64,000 bases of DNA, from contig NZ_MAUE01000025.1 in assembly GCF_001702265.1 (NCBI RefSeq), positions 62,001-126,000 of the forward strand, in the 5' to 3' direction. Numbering within the stretch: the first letter of the stretch is position 1; every line of letters starts with the position of its first letter. The DNA is from Pseudomonas aylmerensis. GTDB lineage: Bacteria > Pseudomonadota > Gammaproteobacteria > Pseudomonadales > Pseudomonadaceae. The position numbers and the translations under genes were made by a program. Below are positions 18,131-27,136 of this stretch, one piece after another. A model generated the notes under the pieces. The model was not told the origin of the DNA and ran no database searches. It worked only from the letters and a program-made list of their open reading frames with translations.

Positions 18131-18982
18131 ATGAGCCTACTCAGTTACCAACCCGAGATTACCGCGACGCGCGGCTTTTTCTACGCCAATGTGAAGGGCG
18201 CGACCAACCACTTCTTTAATGCTGATGACGCTAAGCTGCACCTGTTCAAGAATGAAGACAATGTATGGACGATTTCGGTAGAACAGGTTATTTCACCCGT
18301 TGAGCGTTATCTGTTCTATATCGTGTTGCCCAGCAACTTCGCTGACGATGGTAAACAGCATAATTTTCCATTCGGTCCAACTGAACAGCCTGACCAGGCC
18401 GTCGGTCAGTTCCGTGCCGACGGCCCGGCTTATCACTCTGTAAACGGTGAGATCAGGGTATCGCTGAAGAACGGTCGAATGAAGGCAACCTTCAATTTTG
18501 CCGCAAACAATGGAGCCGGTACGATCATCGCCAGCCAAGGTCACCTGGAGCTCCAGACGGCCCATGGCAAATTTACCGCTGCGTTCACTGACTACCCCCT
18601 TCCAACGCCGTCGTTCAATGCCAATGTGCTGAGCATCGAGAAAAATTGGGATTGGGTGGGTGGGCGTTACTACTATCTCGTGATAGGTGAGCAAACCCAG
18701 GCCCTGCCACCCAATCGATATCTACTTTCCATCCAGGTTTATGAAAATGTGACTCTCGGCAAACACAAACTCGGCAATGACGCACTTGATGTCGGCATCG
18801 TGTTTGCTGATCTGAATGGACTGGGCATCATGCGCGCTTACGACGGCATATTAACGCTGACTGGACTGCCCAAAAGCGGACACGCCAAAGGTTCCTTCAA
18901 CTGTTCAATGCTTAAGCCAGACGGCAAGGCGTTTAAGGTCAAGGGCAACTTCAATGTCCGCGAACCACTGCCAGCTGATTGA
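18131..18982 (+). CDS. Orphan beta-rich protein with internal duplication
   Basis: 283 residues, no signal peptide, no recognised family; ATAGGAGCA lies before the ATG. Strand-rich. Two halves align loosely: RYLFYIVLP (about 57) with RYLLSIQVY (about 198), and AYHSVNGEIRVSLKNGRMKA-TFNF (about 100) with AYDGILTLTG..GHAKGSFNC (about 237), suggesting two copies of a ~140-residue module. Codon use is more AT-tolerant than in the neighbours (many AAT, TAT and GAT codons), hinting at acquisition. Cytosolic or non-classically released; function unknown. Confidence 0.7.
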   Translation: MSLLSYQPEITATRGFFYANVKGATNHFFNADDAKLHLFKNEDNVWTISVEQVISPVERYLFYIVLPSNFADDGKQHNFPFGPTEQPDQAVGQFRADGPAYHSVNGEIRVSLKNGRMKATFNFAANNGAGTIIASQGHLELQTAHGKFTAAFTDYPLPTPSFNANVLSIEKNWDWVGGRYYYLVIGEQTQALPPNRYLLSIQVYENVTLGKHKLGNDALDVGIVFADLNGLGIMRAYDGILTLTGLPKSGHAKGSFNCSMLKPDGKAFKVKGNFNVREPLPAD

Positions 18983-19059
18983 ACGAGTGCCTTTGCAGAC
19001 GCAACGGTCGGGGCTCGCCCCCGACCGCATCGCCTGAGGATTGGCATTCGCACCGGCAA

Positions 19060-19764
19060 TCAGAGCAAGCCGCCGCCGTCGATGTCGATCACGGCGCCGG
19101 TCATGAAGCCATTCTCCATGGCCAGCACATACCCCGCCGCCACTTCCCCAGCCTGCCCGACACGCCCTACCGGCAAGGCGCCGCCGGCCTTGGCGAACAT
19201 CGCCAGGCGCTGCTCTTCGGTCAACCCCGCATAGGCCGGTGTATCAATGACCCCGGGGCTGATCACATTGACGCGCCGTGGCGCGAGTTCTTTAGCCAAC
19301 TGCTTGCCCAATGCCTCGGTCGCGGCGTTGATGCCGGTCTTGATGAATTGGCCAGCCGCCGCTTTACGCCCCAACTGCCCGGAGGTCAGGCTGATGCTGC
19401 CATGCTCGTCGAGAAACGGCAGCGCCAGTTGAATGGCCCGCAGTGAACCCCAGAGTTTCACATTGAAGTTTGCCTGGGCCTCATCCAGGTCGGTCTCGGC
19501 CAGCGTCTTGGCGCGCACCGATGGCCCGGATGTATAGACCAGATGATGAAACCGCCCCACGCTTTCGAACAGTCGCTGCAGCGAAGCGGCATCGGTAACG
19601 TCTACCGGCTCGCTGCGCAGGCCGTTTTCGTTGCCCGCAGACAAACGACGCCCGGCCAGTACCACTTGGGCGCCCCGTGCTGCGGCGGCCTTGGCCACGG
19701 CGGCGCCAATACCGCTGCTGCCGCCGATGACGATCACCGTTTTGCCGTTGAGGGTAGAAGTCAT
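19060..19764 (-). CDS. SDR family oxidoreductase, atypical active site
   Basis: 234 residues from MTSTLNGKTVIVIGG. The Rossmann motif GGSSGIG and the ribose-binding AGRR are intact, and the catalytic Ser region SLTSGQLG is present. The usual YxxxK is replaced: the sequence reads GQFIK, with Gly at the Tyr position. The C-terminal AVIDIDGGGLL is normal. A group of SDRs lacks this tyrosine, so it may have a different reaction or substrate-assisted chemistry. It is divergent from a LysR regulator, which probably controls it. Confidence 0.85.
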   Translation of the reverse strand: MTSTLNGKTVIVIGGSSGIGAAVAKAAAARGAQVVLAGRRLSAGNENGLRSEPVDVTDAASLQRLFESVGRFHHLVYTSGPSVRAKTLAETDLDEAQANFNVKLWGSLRAIQLALPFLDEHGSISLTSGQLGRKAAAGQFIKTGINAATEALGKQLAKELAPRRVNVISPGVIDTPAYAGLTEEQRLAMFAKAGGALPVGRVGQAGEVAAGYVLAMENGFMTGAVIDIDGGGLL

Positions 19765-19865
19765 GAAGAAGTGTCCTGGGTCAGAAAGTGAGCGTTCATC
19801 TTCCCAGCTTGGCAATCGACGAAAAATCCCGGTAAAACGACAAGATCTTTAAAGGATTTTTACAA

Positions 19866-20768
19866 ATGAGCTCAATCCTCGATCTGGACGTGTTTGTACG
19901 CACCGCCGACACCGGCAGTCTCTCGGCCGCCGCACGCAGCCTTAACCTGACGCCGGCCGCGGCGAGCATCGCGCTCAAACGCCTGGAAACCCGCCTGGGT
20001 ATTCGCCTGCTCGCGCGTTCGACTCGCAGCATGCGCCTCACCGAAGAAGGCCGGCGCTATCTGGACAGCGTGCGCGTGGCGCTGGAAGCACTGTCCGAGG
20101 GCGAGCAAGCGATCAAGCAGCAAGGCCAGAGCCTCAGCGGCTTGTTGCAATTGGCGGCGCCTTCGGACTTCGGGCGCAACGTATTGCTGGGCTGGCTGGA
20201 TGAATTCAAGGTCGAACACCCGGCTATCCGCCTGCAACTGCTGCTCAATGACAGCAACGCCGACCTGTTTCGCGACACCGTTGACATTGCCCTGCGCTTT
20301 GGCGTGCCGCAGGACTCCAGCCTGGTGGCGCTGCCGGTGGTGCCCGGCCACCACCGCATCGCGTGCGCCAGCCCCGACTACCTCGCACGCCACGGCACAC
20401 CCCGCACACCGGCGGACCTGGCGCAGCACAGCACGCTGCGCTATATGCGTCGCGGGCGCGCCAACAGCACCTGGTATTTCCGCCAGGGCGCACAGTTGGA
20501 GGAGGTCGAGGTCAGCGGTGACTACCTCAGCGATGACGGTGAGATCGTGCGCCGCTGGGCCCTGGCCGGCCACGGTATCGCCTATAAGGCCAACCTGGAT
20601 GTTGCCCGCGACATCAACGCCGGGCGGCTGGTGCCGTTGCTGCCTGACTGGCAGGGCGAACCCACACCGTTCAACCTGATGTGCCCGCACCGCCTGCAGG
20701 TGTCGGAGCGGGTAAAAGTGCTGCACCGGTTTTTGCAGGCACGCTGCGAGGCGTTGCTGCACGAATGA
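19866..20768 (+). CDS. LysR-family transcriptional regulator
   Basis: 300 residues. Winged HTH at residues about 1-60 (FVRTADTGSLSAAARSLNLT, PAAASIALKRLETRLGIRLL), then a periplasmic-binding-like effector domain (about 90-295) with the AaeR/DmlR-group phrases MRRGRANSTW and ALAGHGIAYK. The start has AAAGGATTTTTACA. The 101-base divergent spacing with the SDR gene is the standard LysR arrangement; the SDR, and possibly the aldo-keto reductase behind, are likely targets. Confidence 0.9.
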   Translation: MSSILDLDVFVRTADTGSLSAAARSLNLTPAAASIALKRLETRLGIRLLARSTRSMRLTEEGRRYLDSVRVALEALSEGEQAIKQQGQSLSGLLQLAAPSDFGRNVLLGWLDEFKVEHPAIRLQLLLNDSNADLFRDTVDIALRFGVPQDSSLVALPVVPGHHRIACASPDYLARHGTPRTPADLAQHSTLRYMRRGRANSTWYFRQGAQLEEVEVSGDYLSDDGEIVRRWALAGHGIAYKANLDVARDINAGRLVPLLPDWQGEPTPFNLMCPHRLQVSERVKVLHRFLQARCEALLHE

Positions 20769-20849
20769 AGAAACGCGCGCAGGGCTTGTTCCAGAGCCCT
20801 CGAGTCTGGTATTGCATAGGTCACGTTTCCCTGCCTTGAGGAGCTTTGC

Positions 20850-21860
20850 ATGATTTACCGCACATTGGGCCAGTCCGGACTGAAGGTCAGCGCCCTGACC
20901 CTGGGCACCATGATGTTTGGCGAACAGACCAACACCGAGGACTCGCTGCGCATCATCGACAAGGCCTGGGACCAGGGCATCAATTTTATCGACACCGCGG
21001 ACGTCTACACCGGCGGACGCTCCGAGGAAATCGTCGGCGAGGCCATTGCGCGCCATCGTGAGGATTGGGTGCTGGCCTCCAAAGTCGCCATCGGCCCCAC
21101 CGACGGCCTGCCCAATCGCAGTGGCTTGAGCCGCAAGCGCATCTTCAATGCGCTGGAAGCCAGCCTGACGCGCCTGGATACCGACTACCTCGACATCTAC
21201 TACCTGCACCGCGAAGACCACGACACGCCGCTGGACGTCACGGTGTCGGCGATAGGTGACCTGATCCGCCAGGGCAAGATCCGCTATTGGGGCTTGTCCA
21301 ACTATCGCGGCTGGCGCATCGCCGAAGTGATTCGCGTCGCCGAGCGCCTGGGCGTGGACAAGCCGGTGATCAGCCAGCCGCTGTACAACATCGTCAATCG
21401 CCAGGCCGAGGTCGAGCAGATCACTGCGGCCGCCGCCTATGGCTTGGGCGTGGTGCCTTACAGCCCATTGGCGCGTGGCGTACTCAGCGGCAAGTACGCG
21501 CCGGATGTAACCCCCGAAGCCGGCAGCCGCGCGGCGCGCCAGGACAAACGCATCCTGGAAACCGAATGGCGCGTGGAGTCGTTGCGCATCGCCCAGCAGA
21601 TCCAGCAGTACACTCAAGGCCGTGGCGTGGGGACTGTCGAGTTTGCGATTGCCTGGGTGCTCAACAATGCCGCGGTGAGCTCGGCGATTGTCGGGCCGCG
21701 CACGGAAGCACAGTGGGATGCCTACATCGGCGCGCTCGACGTGAAGATCTCGGCGGAAGATGAAGCCTTCATCGATTCGCTGGTGACGCCCGGGCACTCG
21801 TCCACGCCGGGGTTCAATGATGTGGGGCACTTTGTGTCCGGGCGGATAGCTCGTTTGTAA
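20850..21860 (+). CDS. Aldo/keto reductase
   Basis: 336 residues, TIM-barrel NADPH-dependent carbonyl reductase of the Tas/YajO-like group. The catalytic tetrad is visible: Asp and Tyr in FIDTADVYTGG, Lys in VLASKVAIG, His in IYYLHREDHD. The cofactor end is YSPLARGVLSGKY and AIVGPRTEAQ. GAGGAG precedes the ATG. It follows the LysR gene on the same strand by 81 bases. Confidence 0.9.
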   Translation: MIYRTLGQSGLKVSALTLGTMMFGEQTNTEDSLRIIDKAWDQGINFIDTADVYTGGRSEEIVGEAIARHREDWVLASKVAIGPTDGLPNRSGLSRKRIFNALEASLTRLDTDYLDIYYLHREDHDTPLDVTVSAIGDLIRQGKIRYWGLSNYRGWRIAEVIRVAERLGVDKPVISQPLYNIVNRQAEVEQITAAAAYGLGVVPYSPLARGVLSGKYAPDVTPEAGSRAARQDKRILETEWRVESLRIAQQIQQYTQGRGVGTVEFAIAWVLNNAAVSSAIVGPRTEAQWDAYIGALDVKISAEDEAFIDSLVTPGHSSTPGFNDVGHFVSGRIARL

Positions 21861-21881
21861 GCGGGGAATAGTGCCTTGTAG

Positions 21882-22024
21882 CAAGCGGGGCTTTTTGTGC
21901 TGAGCTGTTTCCTGTGGTGAGCGGGCTTGTTGTGGCAAGCGGGCTTTCTGTGGTGAACAGGCTTGTGGCTGCAAACAGCTTCATGTGGCAAACAGGCTTG
22001 GTGTGGTGACTAGGCTTCATGTGG
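21882..22024 (+). repeat. Degenerate 18-bp tandem repeat array, eight units
   Basis: About eight head-to-tail units of 17-19 bases run from 21882 to 22024, for example TGAGCGGGCTTGTTGTGG (21918), CAAGCGGGCTTTCTGTGG (21936), CAAACAGGCTTGGTGTGG (21989) and TGACTAGGCTTCATGTGG (22007). Each alternates TGA/CAA at its head and ends in TGTGG. The unit equals the first 18 bases of the REP element that follows, so the array looks like slippage or stacking of a REP head. Confidence 0.75.
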
Positions 22025-22190
22025 TGAGCGGGCTTGCCCCGCGTTGGGTGGCGAAGCCGCCCCAAAACCAGTCGGCGAGGAGTACCTGATCCACCGCGTG
22101 CTCGCTGACTGGGGCTGCTTCGCAGCCCAACGCGGGGCAAGCCCGCTCACCACAATAACCCCGCTCGCCACAACAAACTGGCCCGCCATG
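22025..22190. repeat. Inverted pair of REP elements (REPIN-like)
   Basis: TGAGCGGGCTTGCCCCGCGT (from 22025) and its reverse complement (ending about 22149) form an inverted pair about 125 bases across. Each arm carries an inner hairpin (GGGTGGCGAAGCCGCCCC, and GGGGCTGCTTCGCAGCCC on the right). Outside the right arm, two further 18-base units occur in reverse orientation (to about 22190). This is the architecture of mobile REP doublets dispersed by RAYT transposases; no RAYT gene is in the window. Confidence 0.75.
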
Positions 22191-22363
22191 GGAAGTGGGT
22201 TCATCAAAGGAGGTTTGTCTCTATCACCCCCTCCAAACCTCGGCCCATGAAAATTTTCGCGCAAAACGCCCCAAAACAGCGCAACCGTCTCCCGTCAAAA
22301 GCTCCATAATCCCCTCCTGAATTTCTCTCTTCTTTTGTAGCAACCGGTTTTGGCGAGGACAGT

Positions 22364-23245
22364 GTGTCTAAAGGTGTTGTTTTATCCGTGGCGGCGTCGG
22401 TGTTGTTTGCCGTGATGTATTACTTCACGTCGCTGCTCACGCCGTTGAGCGGCCTGGAGATTTTCGGCTGGCGCATGTTGCTGACCGTGCCGTGCATGAC
22501 GGTGTTCATGATCGTCAGCGGCGAATGGCGCCGTGTGTGGGAATTGCTGCGCAGGCTGGCGGCCAAGCCGCGGTTGATCGGCGGCGTGGTGCTGTCTTCG
22601 GCATTGCTCGGCGTGCAGTTGTGGCTCTTCATGTGGGCGCCACTGAACGGGCGCAGCCTGGATGTGTCGGTGGGTTACTTCCTGTTGCCGCTGACCATGG
22701 TATTGACGGGACGCCTGGTCTACGGCGAGCGGTTGTCGCGCCTGCAGCAGATCGCCGTCGTGTTTGCCGCGCTCGGCGTGCTCAATGAGCTGTATCAAGC
22801 CGGCGGTTTCTCCTGGGCCACGCTGGTCGTGATCATCGGCTATCCGGTCTACTTCGTGGTGCGTAAATACTTGTCCACCGATCACCTGGGCGGTCTATGG
22901 CTGGACATGGCACTGATGCTGCCAGTGGCCTGGTGGTTCGTGCAGAGCGGCGAACAGGGGTTTGCCGTGCTCGACGCCTATCCGAAGCTGTATGCCTTGA
23001 TTCCAACGCTAGGCCTGATCAGCGCATCGGCGCTGGTGAGCTACATCATCGCCAGCCGGTTGCTGGCATTCAGCCTGTTCGGGCTGCTCAGCTATGTCGA
23101 ACCGGTGCTGTTGCTGGCAGTGGCGTTACTGCTGGGTGAAGGGATCAAGGGTGGTCAATGGCTGACCTATATCCCGATCTGGCTGGCGGTGATGGTGCTG
23201 GTGTATGAAGGCTTCAAGCATCTGGTGCGTCAGCGCAAAGCCTGA
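22364..23245 (+). CDS. rarD: EamA-family transporter, RarD type
   Basis: 293 residues, ten membrane segments. Start is GTG at 22364 with GAGGA seven bases upstream. The features MYYFTSLLTPLSGLEIFGWR, WLFMWAPLNGRSLDVSVGYF and SYIIASRLLAFSLFGLLSYV are those of the RarD subgroup of drug/metabolite transporters. Substrate unknown. Ends at a strong bidirectional hairpin shared with hpd. Confidence 0.88.
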   Translation: MSKGVVLSVAASVLFAVMYYFTSLLTPLSGLEIFGWRMLLTVPCMTVFMIVSGEWRRVWELLRRLAAKPRLIGGVVLSSALLGVQLWLFMWAPLNGRSLDVSVGYFLLPLTMVLTGRLVYGERLSRLQQIAVVFAALGVLNELYQAGGFSWATLVVIIGYPVYFVVRKYLSTDHLGGLWLDMALMLPVAWWFVQSGEQGFAVLDAYPKLYALIPTLGLISASALVSYIIASRLLAFSLFGLLSYVEPVLLLAVALLLGEGIKGGQWLTYIPIWLAVMVLVYEGFKHLVRQRKA

Positions 23246-23256
23246 TCCGCAGGCAA

Positions 23257-23297
23257 TAAAAAGCCCGGCCGGGAGCAATCCCGGCCGAGCTTTTTTA
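23257..23297. terminator. Bidirectional terminator between rarD and hpd
   Basis: GCCCGGCCGGGA hairpin with complementary TCCCGGCCGAGC, A-run on the left and TTTTTT on the right; it serves both convergent genes. Confidence 0.9.
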
Positions 23298-23300
23298 CCT

Positions 23301-24377
23301 TCAGTCGGCGGTCAGTACACCACGACGCACCTGGTCACGCTCGATGGATTCGAACAGCGCCTTGAAGTTGCCTTCGCCAAAGCCATCATCACCCTTGCGC
23401 TGGATGAACTCGAAGAACACCGGGCCCATCAGGGTCTCCGAGAAGATTTGCAGCAACAGGCGCTTGTCGCCTTCAATCGACGAGCCGTCCAGCAGGATGC
23501 CGCGCGATTGCAGTTGATCGACCGGCTCACCGTGATTCGGCAGGCGGCCTTCGAGCATTTCGTAGTAGGTGTCCGGCGGTGCGGTCATGAAGCGCATGCC
23601 GATGCCCTTCAACGCGTCCCAGGTCTTGACCAGGTCGTCGGTGAGGAACGCCACGTGCTGGATGCCCTCGCCGTTGAACTGCATCAGGAACTCTTCGATC
23701 TGCCCGGCGCCCTTGGACGACTCTTCGTTCAGCGGGATGCGGATCATGCCGTCCGGCGCACTCATGGCCTTGGAGGTCAGGCCAGTGTATTCACCCTTGA
23801 TGTCGAAGTAGCGCGCTTCACGGAAGTTGAACAGTTTCTCGTAGAAGTTGGCCCAGTAGACCATGCGGCCGCGATACACGTTGTGGGTCAGGTGGTCGAT
23901 GACCTTGAGGCCGGCACCGACCGGGTTGCGGTCTACGCCGTCGAGGTAGACAAAGTCGATGTCATAGATCGAGCTGCCTTCACCGAAGCGGTCGATCAGG
24001 TACAGCGGCGCGCCGCCGATGCCTTTGATCGCCGGCAGGTTCAGTTCCATCGGGCCGGTTTCGATATGGATCGGCTGCGCACCCAACTCCAGCGCGCGGT
24101 TGTAGGCTTGCTGCGAATCCTTGACGCGAAACGCCATGCCGCACACCGACGGGCCATGCTCCGCCGCGAAGTAGGAGGCAATGCTGTTGGGCTCGTTGTT
24201 GAGGATCAGGTTGATCTCGCCCTGGCGGTACAGGTGCACATTCTTGGAGCGGTGGGTCGCGACCTTCGTGAAGCCCATGATCTCGAAGATCGGCTCCAGG
24301 GTGCCCGGGGTCGGCGATGCGAATTCGATGAATTCAAAGCCCATCAGGCCCATTGGGTTGTCTAAATGGTCGGTCAT
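23301..24377 (-). CDS. hpd: 4-hydroxyphenylpyruvate dioxygenase
   Basis: 358 residues, the usual length of the Pseudomonas enzyme; ATG at 24377 (MTDHLDNPMGLMGFEFIEFA). Converts 4-hydroxyphenylpyruvate to homogentisate in tyrosine catabolism, Fe(II)-dependent. Iron ligands are visible: His in LKVIDHLTHNV, His in EGIQHVAFLTDD, and Glu in GPVFFEFIQRKG. No other tyrosine-degradation gene is adjacent. A decayed LysR-like fragment lies upstream on the opposite strand. Confidence 0.96.
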   Translation of the reverse strand: MTDHLDNPMGLMGFEFIEFASPTPGTLEPIFEIMGFTKVATHRSKNVHLYRQGEINLILNNEPNSIASYFAAEHGPSVCGMAFRVKDSQQAYNRALELGAQPIHIETGPMELNLPAIKGIGGAPLYLIDRFGEGSSIYDIDFVYLDGVDRNPVGAGLKVIDHLTHNVYRGRMVYWANFYEKLFNFREARYFDIKGEYTGLTSKAMSAPDGMIRIPLNEESSKGAGQIEEFLMQFNGEGIQHVAFLTDDLVKTWDALKGIGMRFMTAPPDTYYEMLEGRLPNHGEPVDQLQSRGILLDGSSIEGDKRLLLQIFSETLMGPVFFEFIQRKGDDGFGEGNFKALFESIERDQVRRGVLTAD

Positions 24378-24704
24378 GTTCGGTGCCTCATCATTCTTGT
24401 TGGGTAGCAATTGATTAGTTGCGAGCAAGGATGAGGTCGAAGGGAGGCGCGCAGGAAAGGCCTCGCACACTGCGGGCGAGGAAGTCACCAAAGATGAGGG
24501 GGGAGCCGAGTAGCTTCATGGTGTCATCAGTCTCTGACGGCCGAGGCTTGCGTGAGCGCAAGTCCATATTCTTGTATGCGTAAATCGATTCTACACAGCG
24601 TAACCGTGTTTGTCCGCAGTCTTCATCAAATCCCTATTGCCTTGGCCTGCGCAAGCGGTTTGTTGCACAGGTAACTGCCCAGCAGCGTTGCCGCGCGATC
24701 ATGA
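24378..24704. other. hpd upstream region, no gene supported
   Basis: AT-richer stretch upstream of hpd that should hold its promoter. No confident -10/-35 pair was assigned. It runs into a regulator-like remnant at 24705. Confidence 0.4.
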
Positions 24705-24875
24705 CCCGCGCTACGTATACCGGCCGCTGTCGCCCGGGTGTCGCGCCGTAACGGCTTGGCGGTGCTGGACCACCGGCAGTCCTCGCCTGCCGCCCTGGCC
24801 TTTATCGAGATCGCACAATCGCTGGGGCTGACGAGCATATTTGAACCGGGCCGTCTATCATCCGGGCATCCCTGA
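24705..24875 (+). pseudogene. C-terminal remnant of a LysR-type regulator
   Basis: An open frame of 56 codons without a start reads VARVSRRNGLAVLDHRQ, then SSPAALAFIEIAQSLGL and a stop at 24873-24875. The SPAAxAFIE helix is the typical extreme C-terminus of LysR effector domains. The DNA-binding and most of the effector domain are gone. It lies where a divergent regulator of hpd might have been. The match is short, so the call is tentative. Confidence 0.45.
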
Positions 24876-24919
24876 CTGCCCTACCGTCACCGCCCTCTCG
24901 CGCAACAGGCCCGGAATTC

Positions 24920-26461
24920 ATGCCCCTGACTGTCACAGGCCCTCGAAAGTCCTTCACTCGCCATTCGATCAGTGTGCTGTGCGGGCTGCTGCCCATCCTG
25001 CTGGGTGTGCTCATCCTGCACTGGCAAGCCGAACGCACCCTTGAGAAAAGCACCGCGCAGACCGCGCAGGAAGCCGTGCGCCAATTCGATCTGATGCTCG
25101 ACAACACCGCCCTCGCCGCCCAGGAATTGCTGCCACTCGCCGGACAGCCGTGCGACAGCAGTGCGCAGCTGGCACTGCGCGAGCAGGTCACACGCCGGCC
25201 GTTTGTGCGCGCAACCACATTGTCCTGGCAGAAAAACATCTATTGCAGCTCGCTGTTCGGCAGCCAGTACGAGTCGCGGGTGAACCCGGATGACTACGTG
25301 GATGGGCGGCTGTGGTTGATGAACGGCAACCCGGTGACGCCGGATACGGCCTTGCTGGTGTACCGCCTGGTGGAGGGCGACAAGGCCGCGTTTGCCTCGA
25401 TCGACGGCTACCACCTGACCAACGCGCTGCGCCTGATCAGCCGTTATGCGAATCTGATCCTGCAGGTCGGGCCCAACTGGCTGGGTGCCGACGGCAAAGT
25501 GCGCAACACGCAGGTACCGGTGTTTGCCGTGGCCCATCATCACCTGGCGTCCGAGCGCTATCGCTACAGTGTCGACGCCGGTATGCCGGCCGGTGAAGTG
25601 TGGCGCTATATGCAGGACCGATACCCTGCAATGTTCAGCCTGGTGGTGTTTTTTGGCCTGTTGGCCGGCGTCCTTGCGCACGCCCTGCAAAAGCGCGTGA
25701 CTGCGCCAACCCATGAATTACAACGGGCGCTGGGGGCGAATGAATTCATCCCGTACTTCCAGCCCGTGGTACGCGGCGACACGCGGGAGTGGGCGGGCTG
25801 TGAAGTGCTGATGCGCTGGAAACACCCGAAGGAAGGCCTGGTACGCCCGGACCTGTTTATTCCACTCGCCGAGGAATGCGGGCTAATTGTGCCGATGACG
25901 CGCGCCCTGCTCCGCCAGACCGCCGCGCAACTGGCACCCCACGCGGCGCGCTTCAGCCCGGGGTTTCATATTGGCGTGAATATTACCGCCCGCCACTGCC
26001 AGGACCTGGCGCTGGTGGACGATTGCCGAGAGTTTCTGGCAGCCTTTCCTGTTGGCCAGGTCACCCTGGTACTGGAGTTGACCGAGCGCGAGCTGATCGA
26101 ACCCACGGATATTACCCGCCGCCTGTTCGATGCGTTGCATGAACTGGGGGTGATGATCGCCATTGACGACTTCGGTACGGGCCATTCCAGCCTGGGCTAC
26201 TTGCGCAACTTCAATGTGGACTATTTGAAGATTGATCAGAGTTTTGTCGCCATGATCGGCGCCGATGCACTCTCCCGGCATATTCTCGACAGCATCATAG
26301 AACTGTCCGGCAAGCTCGATCTGGGCATCGTTGCCGAAGGCGTGGAAACAGTCGAGCAATGCGAATACCTGGCGGCGCGTGGCGTGGATTTCCTGCAGGG
26401 TTACCTGTTCGGAAAGCCTGTGCCCAGCGATGAATTGATTAAATCCCTGGACCACCAATGA
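24920..26461 (+). CDS. CSS-motif sensor c-di-GMP phosphodiesterase (EAL)
   Basis: 513 residues. A first membrane span (about 18-36), a periplasmic CSS domain (about 37-235) with PCDSS and the signature YCSSLFG, a second span (about 237-257), then an EAL domain (about 265-510). EAL catalysis looks intact: CEVLMRWKHP (first Glu), NITARHC, ELTERE, DDFGTGHSSLGYL, VDYLKID and AEGVE. CSS-EAL proteins hydrolyse c-di-GMP to pGpG and are controlled by the redox state of the two periplasmic cysteines. Stand-alone gene. Confidence 0.92.
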   Translation: MPLTVTGPRKSFTRHSISVLCGLLPILLGVLILHWQAERTLEKSTAQTAQEAVRQFDLMLDNTALAAQELLPLAGQPCDSSAQLALREQVTRRPFVRATTLSWQKNIYCSSLFGSQYESRVNPDDYVDGRLWLMNGNPVTPDTALLVYRLVEGDKAAFASIDGYHLTNALRLISRYANLILQVGPNWLGADGKVRNTQVPVFAVAHHHLASERYRYSVDAGMPAGEVWRYMQDRYPAMFSLVVFFGLLAGVLAHALQKRVTAPTHELQRALGANEFIPYFQPVVRGDTREWAGCEVLMRWKHPKEGLVRPDLFIPLAEECGLIVPMTRALLRQTAAQLAPHAARFSPGFHIGVNITARHCQDLALVDDCREFLAAFPVGQVTLVLELTERELIEPTDITRRLFDALHELGVMIAIDDFGTGHSSLGYLRNFNVDYLKIDQSFVAMIGADALSRHILDSIIELSGKLDLGIVAEGVETVEQCEYLAARGVDFLQGYLFGKPVPSDELIKSLDHQ

Positions 26462-26659
26462 ATAGCCCGGTACTAGACAGGTTGAAATAATGTAAGTAAT
26501 ACAAAAGACGTGATTTACTCGTAGCGCATTAACTACTACAATTTTTCCTGCCTGTGCAGAACTCGCAGGAAGGCGTCTTTCCTGAGTTGCCTTAAAGCGC
26601 TTGGCTTATAGCTTTGTCTGTAATTGATATCAGCCAACAACACTATTGGAGTACCTATT

Positions 26660-27025
26660 TTGTCCAGACTCGCCGAATTTCGCGCAGCAGAAAAAGCCCT
26701 TCAAGAGCAGCTCGCCCAGCTGGAATCCCTGAAGAACGACGCCGGCCTGAAAAAAGAAATCGAATTCGAAGAAAAGCTCCAGGGCCTGATGAAGACTTAC
26801 GGCAAGAGCCTGCGTGACATCATCGCCATCCTTGACCCTACCCTGGGCAAGACCAGCGCTGCAGCCACCACCGCACCAAAACAGCGCCGCGCACGCGTCG
26901 TCAAGGTCTACCAGAACCCGCACACCGGCGAGCTGATCGAGACCAAAGGCGGCAACCACCGCGGCCTCAAGGCCTGGAAAGAAGAGCACGGTGCAGCCAC
27001 TGTAGAGTCATGGCTGCGCAAGTGA
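26660..27025 (+). CDS. mvaU: MvaT/MvaU-family H-NS-like nucleoid protein
   Basis: 121 residues, reading from TTG at 26660 (Leu-SRLAEFRAAEKALQEQ), eight bases after GGAG; family members start with MSRLAEF/MSKLAEF here, so the upstream ATG at 26624 is rejected. Residues 1-60 are the coiled-coil oligomerisation domain. The C-terminal part (about 80-121, YQNPHTGELIETKGGNHRGL) is the AT-hook-like DNA-binding domain. It silences AT-rich foreign DNA. Closer to MvaU/MvaV than to MvaT. A rare TTG start may limit its dosage. Confidence 0.92.
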   Translation: MSRLAEFRAAEKALQEQLAQLESLKNDAGLKKEIEFEEKLQGLMKTYGKSLRDIIAILDPTLGKTSAAATTAPKQRRARVVKVYQNPHTGELIETKGGNHRGLKAWKEEHGAATVESWLRK

Positions 27026-27042
27026 TCAGGCACTACCCATAA

Positions 27043-27070
27043 AGAGCCCCGCCGATGCGGGGCTTTTTTA
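27043..27070 (+). terminator. Terminator of mvaU-like gene
   Basis: AGCCCCGCCGATGCGGGGCT followed by TTTTTA. Confidence 0.9.
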
Positions 27071-27136
27071 TTGGAGGATTCGAACGCAAACTTAAATAAC
27101 ATTTCACCGTATTCAAGATCGATCGACATAACCGAT

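Noticed and set aside
19872..21974. 700-codon frame antisense to the LysR and aldo-keto reductase genes
   Set aside because: Low-complexity shadow; the two sense genes have clear motifs and starts.
21814..22140. Minus-strand frame with repeated HHxKP peptides
   Set aside because: It only translates the 18-bp DNA repeat array; no start signal or conserved context.
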